Positions 5,686 through 11,581 of a DNA stretch of 33,892 nt are shown here, piece after piece. Below the pieces are notes generated by a model that had not been told where the DNA came from, did not search any database, and saw nothing but the letters and a program-made list of their open reading frames with translations. The translations under genes were made by a program, and so were the position numbers. This DNA is from SURF-55 sp040755195 (GTDB taxonomy: Bacteria; Bacillota; Desulfotomaculia; Desulfotomaculales; Ammonificaceae), in contig JBFMBL010000025.1 in NCBI GenBank assembly GCA_040755195.1, positions 1 to 33,892 on the forward strand. Direction: 5' to 3'. Within the stretch, counting starts at the first letter, position 1. Every line of letters begins with the position of its first letter.

Positions 5686-7505
5686 AATGGGCGGTAAACT
5701 CCCCTCTGTGGCCTCTCCACCAAACCGAATTTTAACGCCCGAGTAAGTCTTTTTCTCACCGTGTCCGGCTTTAACCCCGAAGCGGCGACAACGTTTTTTA
5801 TGGTCCCCCCTTCGGGAGGCATGAACTCTTTGATGAAAGTCGTAAGCTCGTCCATCTGATCTTCCTCCTGGATGCCTCGCTTGGAACCAATATCTGTGTA
5901 GTGGCCTTCTTCATCCAATTCGATTATCAGACCGCTCTCCATTAAAACCGGGGGCAAAGGCAGCCGGGACCAGCCACGCAGGACACGTCTGCGAGGCTGC
6001 CCCTTCTGTGTGGTCAAGGTCAGAATAACGTCCGCACGACCGCCTTTTGCGCCCGAACCACGGACTTCGCCCAGGTCGCCGGTATCTGCGCTTTTGCGGA
6101 GGTGGTCGAGGATCAACCAGGCAATTTGGTGTCGGCGGGCGAGGATCAAAATTCGGTTCATTACGTTGGTAATCGCCATTGCCTCATTTTCGGATTCAAC
6201 CCCACTTGCGGCCAATAGGTTGTCGAGAGAATCAAGAACTATTAGGTCCCAACGGCCTTTCGCTGCTTCAGTGGAAAATTTATCCCATTGGGCGGCGAGC
6301 GTTGAAAAATCATCAATCACCTCAATCCGCGTCCAGTTAAGTTCAGGGCGTGTCGCCCAGACATGAGGAGGTTCTTCAGTTACCAAAAGAACCGTCGCGG
6401 GGCACTCAACGATTTGGAAACCAAGGAATCCAAAATCAAATTCACGCCCGTTGATGGTTACACATTCTCGTGTATCCATAGTTAGTGAGCGGAGGAGATG
6501 CGCCACGAGAGTGGATTTCCCTGCCTCCCTTTGTTTGCCCGCCAGCAGCGAAACCAGCCCGCTTCCAATTAGGGGTTGTAGGAACCACGTTGGGGGGTTG
6601 AGTTGTGCCGTTTCGATGAATTTTGGGCCGGGAATGACTATTAGAGGCGAGTGAGTTTCACTATTAGTGGGTTTCCCCGAGGCAAGGGCCTTTTCGATGG
6701 TCGCCTCCCCATAGGTCTTTCCGTCTCCGAAATGTTTTATGTCCCATTTCTCACGGAATAACTCTGATTTGCGAAACAGTTTGTCGATAAGCTTAGAGTC
6801 GTTACCTACAATTTTGGCAAGTAGGGTGCATAAGGCCAAATCAGCTTCGCTGTGACTTGGGTAGTTACCGGTATCTCCACACCAGAGCTGCTTAAGTTTC
6901 TCACCGCGTTGCCCTGTAGCGATCTGCTCGATTAACGAGTAATCGGGGTCGAAAAGCTCGGCATGAAGGCGCTCCACCTCCGTTTGTCGGACAGAAATCC
7001 CCTGTGGTTCGCTAATTGTATGGCCGGTGACGGTGACGTACCGCCCGGTGTCATACAACTCGATTTTCCCGGCTTTGCGCCCGCCCTCGGGTAGTTTACC
7101 CTTGATGACAATTCGCAAGCCTTTACCGGATGGCGAAATTTCGGTGTAACTTTGTAGCAAGCCCACAATGCGTTGTGCCGTTGGGGAGAGTTTGCCAGTC
7201 TCCGGGTTGTAACAGTCATCTAAATCCACGGCGCAATAAGGGTCATCAGTTGTCAGGACGAAGCCAACGCCGTCAAAACCGCCAGTCTCATAAACACTCA
7301 GAGCATCCTCGAACGTGCCCCAGGTCCTGGGGTCGGAAACATTTGCCAGCGTGTCGGTTAGCGGGTTGTAAGGAGGCTTGGTCGGCTTATCGCCGCGCTT
7401 TTGCCAACGCCAACATACCCAGTGGGGATATTTCTTTAGCTCCCGTGGGATGGCTTTAGGCTGTACTTTTGCGGTCTGATGTGGTAAAATATCATTAAGT
7501 GACAT
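5658..7505 (-). CDS. Primase-polymerase / RepA-like helicase fusion (replication protein)
   Basis: About 615 residues; ATG start with GAAAGGAG 7 bases upstream. N-terminal archaeo-eukaryotic-type primase domain (about 20-190): HWVCWRW, acidic pair in CAVDLDD (about 92-97), SPSGKGLRIVI (about 124-134) and RYVTVTG. A small helical domain (about 220-275) follows. Then comes a RecA-fold ATPase of the RepA/AAA_25 type: P-loop GKQREAGKST (about 323-332), Walker B DLIVLDSLDNLL (about 419-430), LILDHLRKS and a GSGAKGGRAD loop. A C-terminal winged helix lies at about 567-605. The P-loop has one residue more than the canonical GxxxxGKS. It should prime and unwind DNA for the element, with the origin-like repeats at its 3' end. 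Confidence 0.85.
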   Translation of the reverse strand: MSLNDILPHQTAKVQPKAIPRELKKYPHWVCWRWQKRGDKPTKPPYNPLTDTLANVSDPRTWGTFEDALSVYETGGFDGVGFVLTTDDPYCAVDLDDCYNPETGKLSPTAQRIVGLLQSYTEISPSGKGLRIVIKGKLPEGGRKAGKIELYDTGRYVTVTGHTISEPQGISVRQTEVERLHAELFDPDYSLIEQIATGQRGEKLKQLWCGDTGNYPSHSEADLALCTLLAKIVGNDSKLIDKLFRKSELFREKWDIKHFGDGKTYGEATIEKALASGKPTNSETHSPLIVIPGPKFIETAQLNPPTWFLQPLIGSGLVSLLAGKQREAGKSTLVAHLLRSLTMDTRECVTINGREFDFGFLGFQIVECPATVLLVTEEPPHVWATRPELNWTRIEVIDDFSTLAAQWDKFSTEAAKGRWDLIVLDSLDNLLAASGVESENEAMAITNVMNRILILARRHQIAWLILDHLRKSADTGDLGEVRGSGAKGGRADVILTLTTQKGQPRRRVLRGWSRLPLPPVLMESGLIIELDEEGHYTDIGSKRGIQEEDQMDELTTFIKEFMPPEGGTIKNVVAASGLKPDTVRKRLTRALKFGLVERPQRGVYRPFIGNGTESI

Positions 7506-7576
7506 GTTTCTTCTCCTTTCAATATCCCTGGTTCGCGCCCGGTCAATAAGCCGGGTGTCTTACTTCAACGGGTTCA

Positions 7577-8311
7577 TTAGTCTGTGCCAAGCCGTTTTTC
7601 GACAGCATCCTTCAACAAACCAAGCCGCTGTAGGTATACATGCCAAAGGGGGTCTGCGCTCATCCACATCGGCACAGCCCCACCCAGCACACGCTGGAAA
7701 TAAGGCGACGTAAGGTATTGCCTTGCATACTCCTCAGCCTTGCCTTCCTGCGGCCCAAAAACGCTTTCGTAAGTTTTGAGGAGATCGTCAACGCTGGGTG
7801 CTGCCACAGATGACATCACCGACTCAAACCCCGCCCGACCGGAGCGCACCCCCGCAGGTAACTTCTTTTCTTCCGCTTTCGGTGGTTCGGCAGGCTCGAC
7901 GCCTTCCACTGTAGGTTCCGTCTCCACCTTAGCAGGAGGTGTAACTTGGGGCATCTGGAAGTCAGGGAATTCCGGCCACGACCAGGTAGGTCCCGACGGC
8001 GCCGATTGTCCGCCAAAGGCTTTTCTTTTGACTGCATCGAGCATCGCTGACGACCAAAAAGGACCATAAGCCCCCGCTGGAGGCGTACTGTCACTACTGC
8101 CGCCCGGATTCATGCTGGGATCAGCCGGGGAGTAGTGGCCCAGATCAACGTCATTAGGTGAAGCACTGTCACTACTGCCACCGCCCGACCATGGTGTGTT
8201 CGCATACTGCGGGCCGCCATGAATACCAGCGGCTTCGTCGCTATAATCGGTATAGCCTGCGCCCGGAGTATAACCAATAGTTTCTCCGTACTTATTTGTA
8301 ACTCGACCCAT
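7577..8311 (-). CDS. Disordered Pro/Gly/Ser-rich protein in the replication operon
   Basis: 244 residues from ATG 8311 (GTG 8314 is in frame and equally possible). The start overlaps the stop of the HTH gene, so translation is coupled. Residues 1-150 are low complexity, rich in G, S, P and Y, with a repeated SSDS-(A/T)-(S/P)-P segment; the DNA repeat ACTGTCACTACTGCC on the plus strand marks this duplication. A charged Pro/Glu linker follows, then a folded-looking helical C-terminal domain (about 165-244, DDLLKTYESVFGP and onward). Family not recognised. It sits between a DNA-binding protein and the primase-helicase. A hairpin ACCCGGC/CCGGGCG in the 71-bp gap may modulate readthrough. Confidence 0.65.
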   Translation of the reverse strand: MGRVTNKYGETIGYTPGAGYTDYSDEAAGIHGGPQYANTPWSGGGSSDSASPNDVDLGHYSPADPSMNPGGSSDSTPPAGAYGPFWSSAMLDAVKRKAFGGQSAPSGPTWSWPEFPDFQMPQVTPPAKVETEPTVEGVEPAEPPKAEEKKLPAGVRSGRAGFESVMSSVAAPSVDDLLKTYESVFGPQEGKAEEYARQYLTSPYFQRVLGGAVPMWMSADPLWHVYLQRLGLLKDAVEKRLGTD

Positions 8312-8508
8312 CACATATCACATCCTTCCCGTTTTTGGTTGGTTAGAGGCAGCAAACCCAAATTTTCCAGGTCTGACACCGGTATTAGCACTCTCTTTCC
8401 AAGTCTCACCGCATGGAAAAGACCCTCCCGCTCCAACTTCCGAACATGGTTCTTGCTGATACCCAACAGCGCCATGACCTCCCGCCGAGAAAATGCCGCA
8501 CGCTTCAT
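8311..8508 (-). CDS. Excisionase/MerR-type HTH DNA-binding protein
   Basis: 65 residues, ATG start with AAGGAGGG 6 bases upstream. The HTH_17-type fold is clear: FSRREVMALLGISKNHVRKL is the helix-turn-helix, followed by the wing VRLGKRVLIPVSDLENL. It heads the minus-strand replication operon and diverges from the 8589 gene. TATAAT on the minus strand (complement of 8550-8555) is a likely -10 box for it. The protein may regulate the replication genes or bind the origin. It is the second HTH_17 protein of the element; the one at 11080 lies at the att end and is the better excisionase candidate. Confidence 0.82.
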   Translation of the reverse strand: MKRAAFSRREVMALLGISKNHVRKLEREGLFHAVRLGKRVLIPVSDLENLGLLPLTNQKREGCDM

Positions 8509-8588
8509 TGTTGTCCCTCCTTGACATTCCGTTGATGTTCTGTGATACCATTATAAAGAACTTCTTGTCTCTAAGGCAGGCGACAAAG

Positions 8589-9299
8589 ATGGTGACAATC
8601 AAAACATGGTGGCGCGGTTCGGAAGGCGCTCAATTCGTCGAGCTTGACGGTCACAGGTGCATTGAGCCTGTCGGGGGGCAGGTTTTCTACACCATCCCGC
8701 CTCTTTCCGATACTGGGGAATTTTTCACTCCCGGTGGCTACACCAAAAGCAAGGATGTGTTCACAAACCCGACGGAAGCCCTGGCGAACATCAGGGATGA
8801 GAAAACGGCCCTTCTTTTCGCGAAGAAATTCGGGCCGCTGGGCCTGTGGGAGCACCCGGAATTAGGCGCGGGCAAGTTCCGTTTCTGGCCGGGGGGAGAA
8901 GGCAGAGGAACGCCGGGCTTTTACTGCCCGAAAGAACCGATTGCGCTGATCTTCATTGCTGCCGCAGAGTTTCGGGATACCTTGACTTCGCTTAAAGAGG
9001 GTGAGGGGGAGGCAACACTTAACCGCTACGTTGCCAAAGCCAAGCCGGGCATTATCTGGAATGGTGAGGGGTGGTGTGAGGCGTGGTCTTGTCCGAGCTT
9101 GTTGGTTGCTTGCTACCTTCTCCTGTGGCGTTCTCTCGTGGAGGGCGATGAATGGCGGGTCTGTGAGCACCATCGGTGTCGGCAGCTATTCCGGCGGGGA
9201 CCGCAGCCGAACCGGGCCTATTGCAGCCGCCAATGCCAGATCAACGCGAAGAGGGCGAGGCAGTACCAGGAGCAGAAGAAGCACCGTAGCAGTGATTAA
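8589..9299 (+). CDS. Protein with C-terminal CGNR-like zinc finger
   Basis: The frame opens at 8493, but ATG 8589 follows the promoter-like TTGACA at 8522 and AAGGCAGG, giving 236 residues. Most of the protein (about 1-190) is of no family I can name; it includes the FAKKFGPLGLW motif. The C-terminal 40 residues are C-x4-C (CEHHRC), then RAYCSRQCQINAKRARQY, a pattern close to the CGNR zinc finger, which is thought to bind DNA. It is transcribed divergently from the replication operon. A regulator or a nucleic-acid-binding accessory protein is plausible. Confidence 0.7.
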   Translation: MVTIKTWWRGSEGAQFVELDGHRCIEPVGGQVFYTIPPLSDTGEFFTPGGYTKSKDVFTNPTEALANIRDEKTALLFAKKFGPLGLWEHPELGAGKFRFWPGGEGRGTPGFYCPKEPIALIFIAAAEFRDTLTSLKEGEGEATLNRYVAKAKPGIIWNGEGWCEAWSCPSLLVACYLLLWRSLVEGDEWRVCEHHRCRQLFRRGPQPNRAYCSRQCQINAKRARQYQEQKKHRSSD

Positions 9300-9331
9300 C
9301 TCCGAGGTTGGGGTATTTTTCGATTTTATTG

Positions 9332-9373
9332 ACACCAAACGACAATTCTCTTTCCTTCCTGTGTGTTATGGTA
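9332..9373 (+). promoter_or_regulatory. Conserved promoter box, copy A
   Basis: ACACCAAACGACAATTC (9332-9348) and TGTGTTATGGTA (9362-9373) match, with one substitution in each block, the region before the 11080 gene, where the blocks are 29 instead of 30 bases apart. It lies 40 bases upstream of the exported protein gene at 9413. Probably a promoter with a shared regulator site; the exact -35 and -10 boxes are ambiguous. Confidence 0.55.
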
Positions 9374-9412
9374 GGTGATGGCAAGGGAATCTTACTGAAA
9401 GGAGGTGTGACT

Positions 9413-9757
9413 TTGCGGAAACTGGCGGCTATTGTTGTTTCGACAATACTGGCTGTAGTCATCTTCGCTTCCGTAGCAGACGCCTCGGTTCACGTCCGTG
9501 GGTATTTTAGAACAAATGGTACGTTTGTCACGCCCCATTACCGCTCCGACCCGGACGGCTACTTTTGGAATAACTGGAGCACAGCAGGAAACTACAATCC
9601 TTATACCGGAAAAATCGGTACGCGGAATTACTCCGGTTACGGTTCCTCCTACCGCTACTATACTTCATCATACCGCGGTTACTATTACACTCCATCGCAA
9701 TACTCCAGGCCCTACCGGAGCTATTCCTACTATGATTACGATTTATGGGGGCGATAA
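9413..9757 (+). CDS. Exported tyrosine-rich small protein (NPYTGK type)
   Basis: TTG 9413 follows AAAGGAGGTG, giving 114 residues. A signal peptide is clear: MRKLAAIVVS, a hydrophobic core to about residue 20, and an ADAS cleavage site near 24. The mature part begins VHVRGYFRTNGTFVTPHYRS and continues with GYFWNNWSTAGNYNPYTGKIG, a block widespread in small secreted bacterial proteins of unknown function. The last 50 residues are very rich in Tyr, Ser, Arg and Gly, suggesting a surface-sticky, unstructured tail. It lies 3 bases ahead of another exported protein gene, so the two form an operon. Confidence 0.82.
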   Translation: MRKLAAIVVSTILAVVIFASVADASVHVRGYFRTNGTFVTPHYRSDPDGYFWNNWSTAGNYNPYTGKIGTRNYSGYGSSYRYYTSSYRGYYYTPSQYSRPYRSYSYYDYDLWGR

Positions 9758-9760
9758 GAG

Positions 9761-10708
9761 ATGCGTAGATGGCTCTTTGGAGTATTGGCGGTTGTAACGC
9801 TGTTGGCGTTGGGTCTTGCCAGTGCGACAGCAGCGCAGAACATACGCATTTTGGTAAATGGGAAAGAGATTGTTTCGGATGTGCCGCCCCAGGTCGTTAA
9901 AGGTAGGGCATTGGTGCCGTTGAGAGTAATCAGCGAAGCTTTGGGCGCCGACGTTAGTTGGGGCGATACCTCTAATACTGTGACTGTTACAACTTCCGAG
10001 GTTATTGATAGTAACGTTAGGCGGTTTTCGGCCAAAAGCCGCGTAATGCAAACATTACTCCTTGAACTTGCCGACCTAATGGAGAAAAACCCTATCATTA
10101 TTCAAGATGTCCTCCAGAAATATTCGCAGTCCCAGCAGTTCGGACAGCCATTAGAAAGCGGTGTGTCAGGACAATCTGTGCCTTATCCTCAAGGAACCGA
10201 TTATCTAAGTTCTGCTGTAAAAGAGTCTTACTTGCAAAAGGTACGTGACGAAGCGAATACCATAAGGGTAAAAATCCGTGCTGCAGCGGAGACCGAGAGA
10301 GCCAAAATTAGGGAAACTGCTCAAGCATCGCGGGCAAGTTTTAAGAATCAATTCGAGGGAGCGAAAGCGCAAATCGAAAACTGGTATCAGACCCAGAAGA
10401 TGGCCTTAGACAGGGAAAAGGAGGAGTTAATCCGGCAGTGGGACGAGTACTTTAACAGTCGAGGCATCCTCCAGTCCGGCATACGCGATCAAAAAATCCA
10501 GGAGATTGAGGCTTACTATAGTTCCCTATACCGGGCACTTGAGGAGCAACGGCGCACCAAGCTTGAGGAGTTGTACAATACGGAGACTATGATAAACACT
10601 TGGGAACAAGATGCACTTCGACAAATAGACGCTTGGGAGGATGAGCAAACTCAAAAAGTAGACCAATGGGAAAGGGAAGCTCTAAACAATTTAGGAAAGT
10701 TAGGCTAA
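9761..10708 (+). CDS. Exported protein: copper amine oxidase N-like domain plus coiled coil
   Basis: 315 residues, ATG start 3 bases after the previous stop. Signal peptide MRRWLFGVLAVVTLLALGLA with a TAA-Q-type cleavage near 25. Residues about 28-80 form a Cu_amine_oxidN1 domain (ILVNGKEIVSDVPP, GRALVPLRVISEALGADVSW, NTVTV), a module common in clostridial cell-surface proteins and not itself an oxidase. From about 150 to the end it is a long charged helix, likely coiled coil, with a repeated W-x-x-(D/E)-A-L-R-Q-I-D-A-W-type spacing near the C terminus (TWEQDALRQIDAWEDEQ). It presumably acts outside the cell with the 9413 product. An exported pair is unusual cargo for a small integrative element. 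Confidence 0.85.
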   Translation: MRRWLFGVLAVVTLLALGLASATAAQNIRILVNGKEIVSDVPPQVVKGRALVPLRVISEALGADVSWGDTSNTVTVTTSEVIDSNVRRFSAKSRVMQTLLLELADLMEKNPIIIQDVLQKYSQSQQFGQPLESGVSGQSVPYPQGTDYLSSAVKESYLQKVRDEANTIRVKIRAAAETERAKIRETAQASRASFKNQFEGAKAQIENWYQTQKMALDREKEELIRQWDEYFNSRGILQSGIRDQKIQEIEAYYSSLYRALEEQRRTKLEELYNTETMINTWEQDALRQIDAWEDEQTQKVDQWEREALNNLGKLG

Positions 10709-10780
10709 GCCCCTCAATGTTTTGCGGCTACATAAAGAGGTGGGAGGAGAGAAAGAAGAGGGCAGAGGAAGTGTTTCGTT

Positions 10781-10948
10781 ATGGACAGGAAGGGAAAGAG
10801 TAGCAGGACGATTTCCAGAGGGGAGAGGCTATCTGTGTTGGCCGCGAAAGGAAAGCAGGGGCTTTTCCTCTCCGTGGCCAAAGAACTCTCGCGCCGCGGG
10901 CCGGATAGAGAATATGCCTTTCTTCGCGGTTTCGGGAGCAAAAGTTAG
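10781..10948 (+). CDS. Small hypothetical protein, 55 residues
   Basis: The frame runs from ATG 10781 to TAG 10948, with AGAGGAAG about 9 bases before the ATG. The product is basic (MDRKGKSSRTISRGERLS) and ends in a short helical part (SVAKELSRRGPDREYAF). Its amino-acid make-up reads like a real gene and the other frames here look less natural, but there is no family match I can name. It fills most of the gap between the exported pair and the excisionase gene. A CTGCCC/GGGCGG stem (about 10978-10997) just downstream may end it. Confidence 0.45.
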   Translation: MDRKGKSSRTISRGERLSVLAAKGKQGLFLSVAKELSRRGPDREYAFLRGFGSKS

Positions 10949-11015
10949 CGTTGGTTAAATTAAGCATGGTTTGCGAACTGCCCACCTTAAAGGGCGGTTT
11001 ATTAGTCCTAAATGA

Positions 11016-11056
11016 ACACCGAACGACAATTCCTTACTTGCCTCTGTGTTAAGGTA
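11016..11056 (+). promoter_or_regulatory. Conserved promoter box, copy B
   Basis: ACACCGAACGACAATTC (11016-11032) and TGTGTTAAGGTA (11045-11056) repeat the blocks found at 9332-9373. The box is 24 bases upstream of the excisionase-like gene. The shared box suggests common control of the exported operon and the excisionase. Confidence 0.55.
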
Positions 11057-11079
11057 ACGTTGAGGAGGTGCAGTTCTAA

Positions 11080-11283
11080 ATGCAACAATTCTACACAGTC
11101 CCAGAAGTGGCTAAAGCTCTACGAGTCAGAAAGTCCTATGTATATGAGTTGATCTATCAAGGAAGACTTAAGGCTTTTAACCTATCTCAAAGGCGGATTC
11201 GTATCCCCGAAGAATCTCTGCGCGAATTTGTCGAGAAGGAGATTGGGCAGGTAAGTTTTCCTAAGTATCCACAAGGAGATTAG
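11080..11283 (+). CDS. xis: Excisionase-family DNA-binding protein
   Basis: 67 residues, ATG start, GAGGAGGT 10 bases upstream. Classic HTH_17/excisionase layout: FYTVPEVAKALRVRKSYVYE is the helix-turn-helix, followed by LIYQGRLKAFNLSQRRIRIP as the wing, then an EESLREFV helix. It lies 107 bases from the attR core, beside the probable arm sites at 11284-11334, with the integrase at the other end of the linear element. In the excised circle xis and int would lie on either side of attP. Excisive directionality factor is the likely role, inferred from family and position. Confidence 0.85.
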   Translation: MQQFYTVPEVAKALRVRKSYVYELIYQGRLKAFNLSQRRIRIPEESLREFVEKEIGQVSFPKYPQGD

Positions 11284-11334
11284 GACAACGGTCTCGAATT
11301 ACTTTTTACCAGTTGCAAAAAGTGAAAACCGTTG
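11284..11334. promoter_or_regulatory. Probable arm-type sites, right end
   Basis: GACAACGGTCTC (11284-11295) and GTGAAAACCGTTG (11322-11334) are exact copies of sites at 580-591 and 546-558 near attL. The cores CAACGGT and ACCGTTG are complementary, so the two sites face each other. They overlap the end of xis and precede the attR core by 56 bases. Confidence 0.6.
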
Positions 11335-11390
11335 TCGATGACGGGGGAAACTAACTGGAAAATGCAGTAGTGGTGCGGGTTTGTGGGTTC

Positions 11391-11453
11391 GTGGCTAAGG
11401 CGACGGTCTGCAAAACCGTTATTCGGCGGTTCGAATCCGCCTGTCGCCTCCAA
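11391..11453 (+). repeat. attR: 63-bp core, tRNA-Cys 3' remnant
   Basis: Exact copy of 401-463. It lacks the acceptor 5' strand and most of the D arm, so it is not a working tRNA gene. By the usual mechanism this is the original chromosomal 3' end of tRNA-Cys displaced by the insertion. Confidence 0.95.
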
Positions 11454-11462
11454 TAAATGTAG

Positions 11463-11505
11463 AAGCGGCAAGGGTTTCCGGGATGGAAATTATTGCCGCT
11501 TTTTC
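11463..11505 (+). terminator. Original tRNA-Cys terminator, now beside attR
   Basis: AAGCGGCAA (11463-11471) pairs with TTGCCGCTT (11493-11501), with an inner stem TTTCC/GGAAA, and is followed by TTTTC. It starts 10 bases after the attR core, exactly where a terminator for the uninterrupted tRNA gene is expected. The intact tRNA at 387-462 is now separated from it by the element. No gene is seen from here to 11581. Confidence 0.8.
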
Positions 11506-11581
11506 TTGCGGATTATATTCACGGATCATGCTGCTAAGTCCTTAACCAAGACTTGGGTGCTCCTTCGTTGTTCCCGCCCCC

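Larger units (their letters stand above)
401..11453. mobile_element. Integrated genetic element in tRNA-Cys (about 11 kb)
   Basis: The element is bounded by the 63-bp att repeats, with 10,990 bp from one copy to the other. The integrase gene lies at the attL end and an excisionase-like gene at the attR end. It contains an XRE regulator with a divergent operator region, a primase-helicase fusion beside an AT-rich inverted-repeat region, an HTH protein, a zinc-ribbon protein, a CGNR-like zinc-finger protein, two exported proteins and several orphan small ORFs. I see no phage head, tail, terminase or lysis gene, no relaxase or coupling ATPase, and no defence or resistance gene I recognise. It therefore looks like an integrative plasmid or a satellite that replicates with its own primase-helicase. 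Mobility by helper transfer is inference. Confidence 0.9.

Noticed and set aside
11391..11453. Second tRNA-Cys gene
   Set aside because: The 5' acceptor strand and most of the D arm are missing; it is the attR remnant.
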